DNA of 15,006 bases from Euryarchaeota archaeon UBA226 (lineage in GTDB: Archaea > Thermoplasmatota > Poseidoniia > Poseidoniales > Poseidoniaceae), in contig DAWL01000143.1 of NCBI GenBank assembly GCA_002505935.1, positions 208-15,213 of the forward strand. The letters are read 5' to 3'. The position numbers and the translations under genes are program-made. Below, piece after piece: positions 7,155-14,407 of the stretch. Every line of letters begins with the position of its first letter. The first letter of the stretch is position 1. The notes under the pieces were generated by a model. The model had not been told where the DNA came from. It saw nothing but the letters and a program-made list of their open reading frames with translations, and made no database searches.

Positions 7155-9104
7155 ATGGCGCAGATTGCTTCGGTCTGGATTGAGGAAGGCTGTATCACCT
7201 GTGATGCTTGTCAGGAGACCTGTCCTGAAGTATTCCACGTGACCGATGATTCATGTTTCATCATTGCAGATGTGCGTTCAGATGGTAAGTTTGACCAGAA
7301 TGAATCCAAGTCATTGCTCAAAGCCGAGGTAGGCTCCTCCCTATTCGAAGACATTGTGGATGCCGCCGAGGGATGTCCGGTCGATGTCATTATCTACACA
7401 ACTGCAGAAGAAGGTGCTGCTCAGGAAGAACCTGCTGAACAAGCAGAAGAGGCTGCTCCAGTTGAGGAATCAGCTGAGGAGGAGGAGGCCGCAGTAGAGA
7501 TTCCTGCCGAACTCTTGGAAGGCGACCGCGAACTGATGGTCTTGTTTGGTTCACAGAGCGGAAACTCAGAGGATTTAGCCGCAACTACTGCCAAAATGGC
7601 TGCAACCGTTCATTTGAATGGGGTTGCCAAGGACATGGCCGAGACAAGTATGGCCGATATCGCCGCAGCCAAAAGAGTCCTGATAATTTGTTCAACATGG
7701 GGTGAAGGAGAGATGCCTGACACCGCTCAGGCTCTATGGGATGCTGCGAGTGCAGCAGATGCACCTTCATTGGAAGGAGTCAGTTTCAGCGTCTGCGCTT
7801 TGGGAGATACCGGATACGATCTCTATTGTCAGGCTGGTAAGGACTGGGATAACCGATTTGAGGAACTTGGTGCTACTAGAGTTGCAGATATGGCGGAGTG
7901 TAATGTCGATTACGAACCATTCTGGAAGGCTTGGGTTCCGGGAGCATTGGGCGCACTGGCCAGTGTTGATTCATCAGGCAATCTGATGTCAGATTGTGTG
8001 GAACTGTTTGCAGAGATGCTGATGCCGAAGAAGAAGACCGGTGGAGTAGTTGCTTCAAGTGGAGTCGAACAACCAACCCTTGAGGTCAAACTCCGAATGT
8101 TCAGGTATGACCCAGTACTTTCTGAACAGGGATATGATACCTACGAGGTTAGTGTTCCTGGGCACCATAGTTTGCAACAAGTATTGGTCATGATCAAAGA
8201 GACTCAGGATGGAAGTCTTACCTTCCGTACTAGCGCTTCAGCAGGTAGCGATCCTTTGACTGGTATGTCGGTAAATGGAAACTTGGTGTTGGCCGATTCG
8301 GTAAGAATGGTTGATTTGGTCAATTATGCTGGAGAAGATGCAGTTCTCAATATCGAGCCGCTCCCCGGTAATCAGGTCATCAAGGACCTCTTGGTTAGCA
8401 CATCTGCTTTCGAGGCCTCAAAACAGAAAGCGGCGGTTTGGATTCAAACTAGAGATCGCCCTGGTGCAATGACTCCACAAGGGCAGGCGATTGGTACCAT
8501 GTCGACGACAGAAGCGAGAAAGTTGCACTCGATGAATGACATAAGTAGTGAGCATCTTTTGCATTCAATGTCCGAAACCTTGCCTTTCAATTCATCATAT
8601 CTCGGACCTGCGGTATGTCATCGTCTATGGCTTAGGTCGAATGATTCCCGCATTTCCAAACTTTGTCGCGAAGAGATGAGAGAAAATCTTCAAGGCTCAG
8701 ATGGAATATGGGCTGAAACCGATATCGGAGTGTTTGGTCGCTACGGAAGAGTGGGTGGAATAGCGGCTAAGAATCTAAACGATTGTCGCAGTGAGTTATT
8801 GCGCGCTCACCGTTTCGCTGGTAAATCTGGTAGGTATGTGAAGTGGTTCTGTAAGACAGTTAAGTCATCTGGCAATTTCAATGAAACAATCGTTACCGCT
8901 CAGACACAGGGTCCTTTGGGAGCCATTGCAAATCTGCCTACAACACTTCGTATGGCATTGGGTTTCACTCGTAATGGGGGTCCTCCAGTCAGAGACTGGC
9001 AAGGATTTATTGCTCCTGGAAAAATGCCTCCATTGTTAAACAAAAGCATCGATCGACACCATGAATTGGTGGCTATATTCAATGAGTTAGATAAGAGGTT
9101 TTGA
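7155..9104 (+). CDS. Ferredoxin - flavodoxin - cysteine-less SdhB-like fusion protein
   Basis: This encodes a 649-residue fusion from the ATG at 7155, which has AGGTGA at 7144-7149; the in-frame GTG at 7146 lies inside that Shine-Dalgarno. Residues 1-82 are a ferredoxin with C13-x2-C16-x2-C19-x3-C23-P and a distal C74-P, like single-cluster [4Fe-4S] ferredoxins. Residues 84-122 are an Ala/Glu/Pro linker. Residues 128-270 are a flavodoxin of the CysJ/P450-reductase kind: GSQSGN 132-137, STWGEGEMPD 180-189, LGDTGYDLYC 216-225. From residue 309 on the protein follows succinate dehydrogenase iron-sulfur subunits (FRYDP 316-320, IEPLPGNQVIKDLL, YLGP). All aligned cluster-ligand positions are non-Cys: A361, D366, T369, D381; D462, S465, L468, M472; E521, F527, G531. 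It probably passes electrons from [4Fe-4S] to FMN, with the SdhB part as a docking scaffold. The partner enzyme is unknown. Confidence 0.88.
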   Translation: MAQIASVWIEEGCITCDACQETCPEVFHVTDDSCFIIADVRSDGKFDQNESKSLLKAEVGSSLFEDIVDAAEGCPVDVIIYTTAEEGAAQEEPAEQAEEAAPVEESAEEEEAAVEIPAELLEGDRELMVLFGSQSGNSEDLAATTAKMAATVHLNGVAKDMAETSMADIAAAKRVLIICSTWGEGEMPDTAQALWDAASAADAPSLEGVSFSVCALGDTGYDLYCQAGKDWDNRFEELGATRVADMAECNVDYEPFWKAWVPGALGALASVDSSGNLMSDCVELFAEMLMPKKKTGGVVASSGVEQPTLEVKLRMFRYDPVLSEQGYDTYEVSVPGHHSLQQVLVMIKETQDGSLTFRTSASAGSDPLTGMSVNGNLVLADSVRMVDLVNYAGEDAVLNIEPLPGNQVIKDLLVSTSAFEASKQKAAVWIQTRDRPGAMTPQGQAIGTMSTTEARKLHSMNDISSEHLLHSMSETLPFNSSYLGPAVCHRLWLRSNDSRISKLCREEMRENLQGSDGIWAETDIGVFGRYGRVGGIAAKNLNDCRSELLRAHRFAGKSGRYVKWFCKTVKSSGNFNETIVTAQTQGPLGAIANLPTTLRMALGFTRNGGPPVRDWQGFIAPGKMPPLLNKSIDRHHELVAIFNELDKRF

Positions 9105-9113
9105 GGTGAGAAT

Positions 9114-9971
9114 GTGAAGTTCGCATATTTGCCCGGCTGTACAACCAAGGGTAGTTCTAGAGAAGTACAGGATGCGATGCTTTGCGTAGCTGATGGCTTG
9201 GGAATTACATTGGTCGATATGCCAAGTGCAGCATGCTGTGGCGGAGGAATCATCAAACAGGCCAACCATAGATTGCAATTGACAATTAATGCTCGAAATT
9301 TTGCTATGGCTGAGAAATTGGGCTTAGATATATTGACACTGTCAGCCTCCTGTCAAGGAGTATTGCATGAAGATCTTACTTTATTATTGACCGATGAGCC
9401 CCTTCGTGCTGAAATCAATGACATATTGGAGAGGACTTCAGGTATTCGTTTTGAAGGAGAATTACGTGTTAGACATATATTGGAAGTCTTAGTTGAGGAC
9501 ATAGGTCTAGACAGTATTTCTGCTAAAGTGAAGAACCCAATAGGTTTCCAAGTCGCCGCGTATTATGGATCTTCTATGCTCAGGAGCGGTGCAAATGGTC
9601 TTGATGATCCATTTAATCCATCATATTTTGAGAAATTGATTGAAGCCTTGGGTGGAATTCCGGTAAATTATGATGGCCGCACTAGAAGTATAGGCTCATC
9701 TTTGGGACTTTTAGCGCAAGAAAAAACAGTAATGAAGATGGTTGCATCAGTACTATCAGAGGCAAAACAGCAAGGGGCTAGACTGATGGTTTCTGCCTGT
9801 CCGAAAGCCCATTTTAGTTTGGATGTGTATCAGCCAAAGGCTGCCAGAATTTCTGGGAAAAAAATCAATATGCCAGTTATACATTTACCAGAGTTAGTTG
9901 CCTTTTCTTTGGGTTACTTTGTTAATAGGTATGCTCAGTTACGTACCCGAATCATGGTTATCGGCGATTGA
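9114..9971 (+). CDS. HdrB/SdhE-like CCG-domain protein with a degenerate second cluster site
   Basis: This encodes 285 residues from a GTG at 9114 with GAGGTGA at 9103-9109. That Shine-Dalgarno overlaps the stop of the fusion gene, so translation is probably coupled. The protein has the two-domain layout of heterodisulfide reductase subunit B and SdhE, which hold non-cubane [4Fe-4S] clusters in CCG motifs. The first motif set is present: PGC at 7-9, CCG at 41-43 and C80 (SASCQG). The second keeps the surrounding family sequence but not the ligands. YYG-C is YYG-S153, the CCG is S192-I193-G194, and CP-x-C is C229-P-K-A232. The HdrB-like ending MPVIHLPELVAFSLG is kept. It probably binds one cluster at most and partners the SdhB-like fusion protein. 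The thiol substrate, if any, is unknown. Its bases look more A/T-rich by eye than the neighbours. Confidence 0.85.
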   Translation: MKFAYLPGCTTKGSSREVQDAMLCVADGLGITLVDMPSAACCGGGIIKQANHRLQLTINARNFAMAEKLGLDILTLSASCQGVLHEDLTLLLTDEPLRAEINDILERTSGIRFEGELRVRHILEVLVEDIGLDSISAKVKNPIGFQVAAYYGSSMLRSGANGLDDPFNPSYFEKLIEALGGIPVNYDGRTRSIGSSLGLLAQEKTVMKMVASVLSEAKQQGARLMVSACPKAHFSLDVYQPKAARISGKKINMPVIHLPELVAFSLGYFVNRYAQLRTRIMVIGD

Positions 9972-10018
9972 TTCGTCAGTAATCTTCGGAACTGCAACGG
10001 CCCTTGCATTTCCCATGA
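9972..10018. other. Short convergent spacer between the HdrB-like gene and the helicase gene
   Basis: These 47 bases separate two converging stop codons. I see no hairpin or T-run that would mark a terminator, and no coding or RNA signal. Confidence 0.5.
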
Positions 10019-11884
10019 TCAATCCTGATTATCGGTTTCATCGGCAGTCCTCCTACTGCCATCAAGAATTGGATTACTCCATTCATCATCACTTGTTGGT
10101 GCAAATTGCTTAGCATCTGGCTGAGGCATGAATGCGTCAATACTCATTTGTTGTCGCGGCCTGAGTTGCTCGGGGCGCACTCCTGGGCGTGGTTTTGATA
10201 GCGCAGATGTTTTTTCCACGATGACTTCCTTCTCCTTGAGATTAGGGGCTAATCTTTCGATTTCATTCAACATCCAAGTAGCGGCCTTCAGAGATTTGGA
10301 GCCCTCACTAAAGATGGTAAAATGTTGTAATCTAGTCTCAGCACTATCATCCACTTTTGCCCTCAACAAACCTCGACGTACTTTTGTCAATACTCTGTGC
10401 ATCTTGGCTTCGCGTGCAGCAGCAGCATGCCTGATTCCTTCATCTCTAGTTTCTTCAGCAACTAGAACCACAACTTGTCCCTCTCTATGGCGAGCAGTTC
10501 TGCCACGTCTTTGGATGGTTCTGATTTCACTGGCGACTGGTTCATGGAAAATCACAAGGTCAGCACTTGGAACATCTAATCCTTCTTCTCCAACCGAGGT
10601 CGCAACAAGGACATTGCAATCGCCATCTTTGAAGCGCTGTAACCTCGCAACTTGCTCCTTTTGAGACAGACCTTCACCTCCTTTACGCGCTTGGCCAAAG
10701 AATCCCTCTGCCTTGATTCCAGCCATTGTGCTTAACTCGTCGAGAACTGCGCTCATAGTATCGCGAAAATTGGTGAAGATGATTATCCTACAATCTGAAT
10801 CGATTTTCATTTTGTTCTCGACCAAGCGTTTGATTCTCGGCATCTTGGGATGGTTCAATTTTTGTGTTCTGAGTAGTCCTAGCAATGCTCTGATTCGGGG
10901 CATGCCGATGAACCTCGCTTGCTTTCGGTCCCCTTCTCTGCTGCTTTTCTCTGATCTCTCAAGATGCTTGAGCGCAGTCTTTGGTCCTTGAGCCAACAAT
11001 AGGCCCAGAAGGTTGTGGATACGAATTGCGTCAGCATTCATTTTGGCAGCATTGTACCCTTGCGGGTTTCCGCGTTGGATGGCCATGCTGATTCTCCTTT
11101 GCCCCTCTCTCAATACCTTCATTCCGACCGGGCCTGAACCTGGAATGAATCCCATCCTGCGCAATTTTTCTAGATGTTCTTCAAGCAGGTCTTCTACTGG
11201 TGCTGCGAGATACTTGATTTCATCGGGAATTTCCAGTCTATGTTCATTTATCTCAAGGCCTTGTGTGTATGGGGCAAGCAGGTTATCGGTGGATTGTAGC
11301 GCATGAATTCTTTCGATCCCCAGTCTTTGTACGACTTCTTTGACTATTGTCTCGTGAGACCCTGGGCTGGCAGTGCATGCCAGAACCTTGCCATTTGGAA
11401 CTGAACGGTACATGTCGCCAACTATGGCCATTGCGTGGTTTCCTGTGGCATGATGTGCTTCATCGAATACCATCAAATCGATTTCTGAGAGATTGAGAGT
11501 TCCCCTTTGCACATCATTACGGACGATTTGAGGAGTAGTTACCAGCACTCTTGCCTCAGCCATCATCTTCTGCCTCTTCTGCCAATTATCATTTCCACTA
11601 ATCCTGACAATCTTCTCTTGTTCAATTGAAAGCACCTTTACGAGGTCCTGTAGATGTTGGTCCACCAACGGATTAGTTGGTGCCATCAAGATGGCTTTAC
11701 CTCCCTCGTTCAAGGCTTCTGCAATCGCCATCCATTCGATAGCGGTCTTACCTTGTCCAGTGGGAAGCACGACCAAAGTGGGCAATGTCAAACACTTACG
11801 TAATGCATCGAGTTGATGAGCCCGAGCTTCTACCGCCCTAGGCTTCAGATTCGGATGCTCTACAGTTGCTTCCACGCCGCTCAC
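10019..11884 (-). CDS. Hef-family DEAH helicase (FANCM/Hef-like) without nuclease domain
   Basis: This encodes a 621-residue superfamily 2 helicase with the Hef/FANCM motif signature: PTGQGKT at 41-47 (Walker A), DEAH at 141-144, TASPG at 171-175, ATSVGEEGLD at 428-437 and QRRGRTAR at 458-465. A helical insertion of about 150 residues lies between the two RecA lobes, as in Hef. These proteins act on stalled or branched replication forks. Full-length euryarchaeal Hef carries a C-terminal ERCC4 nuclease plus helix-hairpin-helix domain. Here the protein ends about 120 residues after the helicase core and shows no nuclease motif. Near the end, QMSIDAFM (579-586) resembles a PCNA-interacting PIP box (Q-x2-[ILM]-x2-aromatic). 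The start is the GTG at 11882-11884. No clear Shine-Dalgarno precedes it, so it may be leaderless or start at the next GTG, 11875. The helicase call is secure. Confidence 0.9.
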   Translation of the reverse strand: MSGVEATVEHPNLKPRAVEARAHQLDALRKCLTLPTLVVLPTGQGKTAIEWMAIAEALNEGGKAILMAPTNPLVDQHLQDLVKVLSIEQEKIVRISGNDNWQKRQKMMAEARVLVTTPQIVRNDVQRGTLNLSEIDLMVFDEAHHATGNHAMAIVGDMYRSVPNGKVLACTASPGSHETIVKEVVQRLGIERIHALQSTDNLLAPYTQGLEINEHRLEIPDEIKYLAAPVEDLLEEHLEKLRRMGFIPGSGPVGMKVLREGQRRISMAIQRGNPQGYNAAKMNADAIRIHNLLGLLLAQGPKTALKHLERSEKSSREGDRKQARFIGMPRIRALLGLLRTQKLNHPKMPRIKRLVENKMKIDSDCRIIIFTNFRDTMSAVLDELSTMAGIKAEGFFGQARKGGEGLSQKEQVARLQRFKDGDCNVLVATSVGEEGLDVPSADLVIFHEPVASEIRTIQRRGRTARHREGQVVVLVAEETRDEGIRHAAAAREAKMHRVLTKVRRGLLRAKVDDSAETRLQHFTIFSEGSKSLKAATWMLNEIERLAPNLKEKEVIVEKTSALSKPRPGVRPEQLRPRQQMSIDAFMPQPDAKQFAPTSDDEWSNPILDGSRRTADETDNQD

Positions 11885-11942
11885 TCATCTGCTGGGGGGG
11901 TCGAAGGTATGTCAATGATGACGTAAGAGGGGTGTGTTGAAA

Positions 11943-11968
11943 GTGAATATACAAATCGTCAAAATATG
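11943..11968 (+). promoter_or_regulatory. Probable A/T-rich core promoter (TATA-like) for the ribosomal protein operon, possibly bidirectional
   Basis: GTGAATATACAAATC and AAAATATGG form the only clearly A/T-rich patch in the spacer. Archaeal TATA boxes sit about 25 bases before the start of transcription, so initiation near 11975-11995 would give uL3 a leader of 200 bases or more. Read on the minus strand, TTTGTATATTC could serve the helicase gene. This is inference from base composition and spacing only. Confidence 0.35.
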
Positions 11969-12017
11969 GCCTCATGCTATCGATTATCCTCCAAGCCTAG
12001 ACCGATGTACTCATAAA

Positions 12018-12174
12018 GGGGTGGAAGTTCGGCAAGCCGCTCAGAGAGTGAGCAGCCAGTCGCAACGGGCAATCCTGAGGACCCCGAACCCCGATCCCCG
12101 CTCGTGGGAATGGGCCGGCGACACGGCTGTTCCTTCGCTTTCTGGGCCGGTGTGGGCCCTGCTCTGCAGGCACC
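12018..12174 (+). ncRNA. Candidate structured RNA leader of the uL3 ribosomal protein operon
   Basis: The block is visibly richer in G+C than the genes around it and contains several perfect pairings. GTTCGG (12027-12032) pairs with CCGAAC (12084-12089), and GGG (12018-12020) can extend this with CCC (12090-12092). Inside that long-range stem, GCTCA (12039-12043) pairs with TGAGC (12049-12053). Further on, GCCG (12114-12117) pairs with CGGC (12124-12127). GGTG (12149-12152) plus CCTGC (12158-12162) pair with GCAGG (12166-12170) plus CACC (12171-12174). It does not match the SRP RNA, RNase P RNA or tRNA consensus motifs I know. It may be a regulatory leader, possibly bound by a ribosomal protein of the operon, or an independent small RNA. 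Confidence 0.35.
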
Positions 12175-12204
12175 TACAACGTTAACCAAACAGGAGGCGA
12201 TGAT

Positions 12205-13224
12205 ATGGCCAAGAGACACAAGCCCAGGCGTGGCAGCATGGCGTTTAGCCCTCGCAAGAGGGCCCAGCGTCACTTCGGACGAGTCAAGTCTTGGCCAAGC
12301 AGCGATGCTGATGAAGTCAGAGTCCAAGGTTTCGCAGGTTGGAAGGCCGGAATGACTCACGTTCTTCTCAAGGACAACAATCCAAAGTCAACCAGCGCAG
12401 GACAAGAGGTCCGCGTTCCGGTGACCGTAGTCGAGGTTCCAGAGATGATGGTGCTTGGAGTACGTGGCTACAAGATGACTCCCTACGGTAAGCAAACTGC
12501 AGGTGAAGCGTGGTTGGACAGTAGCGCCCTAATCGATGCATTTCCAGATATCTCTCGCAGAATTCCAGAACCCAAGGAACACGATTCCAAGAAACACTTG
12601 GAATCATTGTCCGAGGAAGATCTCTGTGAGGTTAGACTGATTGTAGCAACTCAGCCATCCAAGGTCTCAGGTTCACCAAGCAAGACTCCTGAAGTCATGG
12701 AACTTGGATTGACAGGAGGAGGTATCAGCACTCAACTCGAGTGGGCTGGCGAGCAACTTGGTCAGGAAATTGGCATTGGCAATGTATACGAAGAAGGAAC
12801 ATTCGTCGATGTGGTTGGAATCACCAAGGGATTCGGATTCCAAGGAGTTATTCGCAGATTTGGTGGAAAATTGCTGAGCCACAAGAACAGCAAGCGCCGA
12901 CGTCAGCATGGTAACCTCGGAGATAAGGGAACCGGATACGTTAGGAAGACCCTACGTCAAGCAGGACAGAAGGGCTACCACCAGCGCACCGAGTTCAACA
13001 AGAGTATTCTAAGAATCTCCAATCCAGAGGAGAACGAAATCACCCCAGCCGGTGGTTTCCTCAATTACGGAGAAGTTTCCAATCCATACATGTTGATCAA
13101 GGGCAGTCTACCAGGTCCAGCAAAGCGTTTGGTTCGCCTCAGAGATGCGGTCCGCGCTGAGAACAAGGATAACTATCCAATCGACATTACCTATGTGAGT
13201 ACAGCATCCAAGCAGGGGGCCTGA
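12205..13224 (+). CDS. rpl3: 50S ribosomal protein L3 (uL3), archaeal type
   Basis: This encodes 339 residues, the usual archaeal/eukaryotic length for uL3, a large-subunit protein that binds 23S rRNA near the peptidyl transferase centre. Family features are the N-terminal KPRRGSMAFSPRKRA, the 'GFAGWKAGMTHV' barrel strand, 'VVGITKGFGFQGVIRRFG' and the following basic loop KNSKRRRQHGN, which reaches into the ribosome core. The ATG at 12205 has GGAGG at 12193-12197. It is the first gene of an S10-type cluster, and the next gene starts two bases after its stop. No anomaly is seen in the protein. Confidence 0.97.
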   Translation: MAKRHKPRRGSMAFSPRKRAQRHFGRVKSWPSSDADEVRVQGFAGWKAGMTHVLLKDNNPKSTSAGQEVRVPVTVVEVPEMMVLGVRGYKMTPYGKQTAGEAWLDSSALIDAFPDISRRIPEPKEHDSKKHLESLSEEDLCEVRLIVATQPSKVSGSPSKTPEVMELGLTGGGISTQLEWAGEQLGQEIGIGNVYEEGTFVDVVGITKGFGFQGVIRRFGGKLLSHKNSKRRRQHGNLGDKGTGYVRKTLRQAGQKGYHQRTEFNKSILRISNPEENEITPAGGFLNYGEVSNPYMLIKGSLPGPAKRLVRLRDAVRAENKDNYPIDITYVSTASKQGA

Positions 13225-13226
13225 AG

Positions 13227-14108
13227 ATGAAGGCAGCAGTGTACCACATCACCAACGAGATCACTCAGGATCAAGTAGAGGCTGGACGTTTGCAGGAAGT
13301 CTACGATATCAGTATCGAGGCCGGAAAGAAGGTCAGTCTGCCGAGTGCATTTGATTCAGATGTTCGTTCCGATGTTATCCGCAAGGCAGTAAGAGTTTCC
13401 AGAGCCAATCGCCGTCAGGCCTATGGTTCCAAACAGCAGAAGGGCAAGAAGCGCCCAATGCCTGGAATGAGGCATTCAGTTGAATGGTGGGGTAAGGGCC
13501 GTGGTGTTTCAAGAATCATGCGAAAGACCGGTCAGAGAACTGGTGCTCAGAACCCTCACACAAGAGGTGGACGCAGGGCTCATGGCCCTAAGGTCGAGAA
13601 GGACTGGAGCATGTCGATGAATGCTACCGAGCGCCGACTAGCGAGGGATAGCGCATTGGCAGCTACCACTGATCGAGAGATAGTTTCAGCCCGTGGCCAT
13701 CGCTTCCACGAAGAAATCGATACTCTTCCTCTAATTATTGGTGATTATACCGAGGTTCGAGATGAAGGTGAAGAGAGCATGGATATTGAGGTATTCAGCC
13801 TTGAGCATGCCACACGTAAATTGGTTGCAATTCTTGAGAGCCTTGGACTGGGTGATGACTTGCAGCGCGCTCGTAATGGTCGTAAGGTCAGGGCCGGTAA
13901 GGGCAAGATGCGAGGACGCCGCCATCGCACACCAAAGAGTGTGCTCGTAGTTGTTTCTCAGAAGTCAGGACTGGCCAAGGCCGGTGGCAACATTCCCGGA
14001 GTTGATGTGGTTGCAGTCAAGGATCTTTCAGCAGAGGACCTTGCGCCCGGTGGCGATGTTGGCAGACTAACCGTCTTCACCAAGAAGGCAGTGGAGGAAC
14101 TCGCTTGA
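13227..14108 (+). CDS. rpl4: 50S ribosomal protein L4 (uL4), archaeal type
   Basis: This encodes 293 residues, somewhat longer than typical archaeal uL4, with the extra length apparently in the middle acidic part. The hallmark rRNA-binding loop is present around residues 90-130 (WGKGRGVSRIMRKTG, then RGGRRAHGPK). The C-terminal 'RNGRKVRAGKGKMRGRRHR' motif is also characteristic. uL4 lines the exit tunnel of the large subunit. The ATG lies two bases after the uL3 stop, and a G-rich stretch (about 13214-13220) inside the uL3 end can serve as Shine-Dalgarno, so the two are probably translationally coupled. In bacteria uL4 represses its own operon through an RNA leader. Whether that applies here is not known. 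Confidence 0.97.
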   Translation: MKAAVYHITNEITQDQVEAGRLQEVYDISIEAGKKVSLPSAFDSDVRSDVIRKAVRVSRANRRQAYGSKQQKGKKRPMPGMRHSVEWWGKGRGVSRIMRKTGQRTGAQNPHTRGGRRAHGPKVEKDWSMSMNATERRLARDSALAATTDREIVSARGHRFHEEIDTLPLIIGDYTEVRDEGEESMDIEVFSLEHATRKLVAILESLGLGDDLQRARNGRKVRAGKGKMRGRRHRTPKSVLVVVSQKSGLAKAGGNIPGVDVVAVKDLSAEDLAPGGDVGRLTVFTKKAVEELA

Positions 14109-14122
14109 GTTGAGGTGATATC

Positions 14123-14395
14123 ATGGATCCGTACAAAGTCATAATTGCACCTTGGTTGACAGAGAAGTCTCTGGAAGCCAGAACAAATGCAGAATACGAT
14201 ACAAGAAATCGTCTGGAGTTCATTGTTCACCGCAGCGCTAACAAGTCTGAGATCGCAAGAGCAGTAGAGATTCTCTTCGATGTCAAGGTGGCTAAGGTTA
14301 ACACTCGAAATGAGAAGAATGGAAAGCATGCCAGCGTTAAGTTGGCTGAGGGCTATGATGCTGAAGAAGCAGCCCTCAAGTTGGGAGCGCTCTGA
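14123..14395 (+). CDS. rpl23: 50S ribosomal protein L23 (uL23)
   Basis: This encodes 90 residues, the normal size for archaeal uL23. The family pattern is clear: an early 'PWLTEKS', a strand 'NRLEFIVHRSANKSEIARAVE', then 'LFDVKVAKVNT' before the loop. uL23 sits at the mouth of the ribosomal exit tunnel, where it helps form the docking site for signal recognition particle and translocon. The ATG at 14123 has GAGGTGAT at 14112-14119. It lies 14 bases behind uL4 and 12 bases before uL2, in the standard archaeal gene order. Confidence 0.97.
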   Translation: MDPYKVIIAPWLTEKSLEARTNAEYDTRNRLEFIVHRSANKSEIARAVEILFDVKVAKVNTRNEKNGKHASVKLAEGYDAEEAALKLGAL

Positions 14396-14407
14396 TGAGG
14401 TGATTCG

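Larger units (their letters stand above)
11885..12204. other. Non-coding spacer between divergent helicase and ribosomal protein genes
   Basis: These 320 bases hold no credible protein gene. From left to right there is a run of seven G (11894-11900), an A/T-rich patch with TATA-like sequences (about 11943-11968), a G+C-rich hairpin-prone block (12018-12174), and the uL3 Shine-Dalgarno AGGAGG at 12192-12197. Promoters for both the helicase and the ribosomal operon probably lie in the A/T-rich patch. Confidence 0.7.

Noticed and set aside
8079..9104. Idea that the missing SdhB cysteines come from a frameshift or sequencing errors
   Set aside because: Conserved residues on both sides of each lost site stay in one frame with exact family spacing, and the replacements are varied rather than clustered.
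11894..11900. Run of seven G just before the helicase start
   Set aside because: It lies outside the coding frame and nothing shows that it is phase-variable.
12018..12174. Signal recognition particle RNA or RNase P RNA before uL3
   Set aside because: The SRP helix 8 core (GGAAGG...AGCAGCC in the right pairing) and the RNase P GAGGAAAGUC and ACAGA motifs are absent.
11934..12185. Open frame of 83 codons in the spacer before uL3
   Set aside because: No Shine-Dalgarno and no recognisable composition. It runs through the G+C-rich hairpin block, whose pairing explains it better than coding.
11977..12360. Minus-strand open frame of 127 codons across the spacer and the uL3 start
   Set aside because: It overlaps the well-supported uL3 gene antisense and has a low-complexity, non-protein-like composition.
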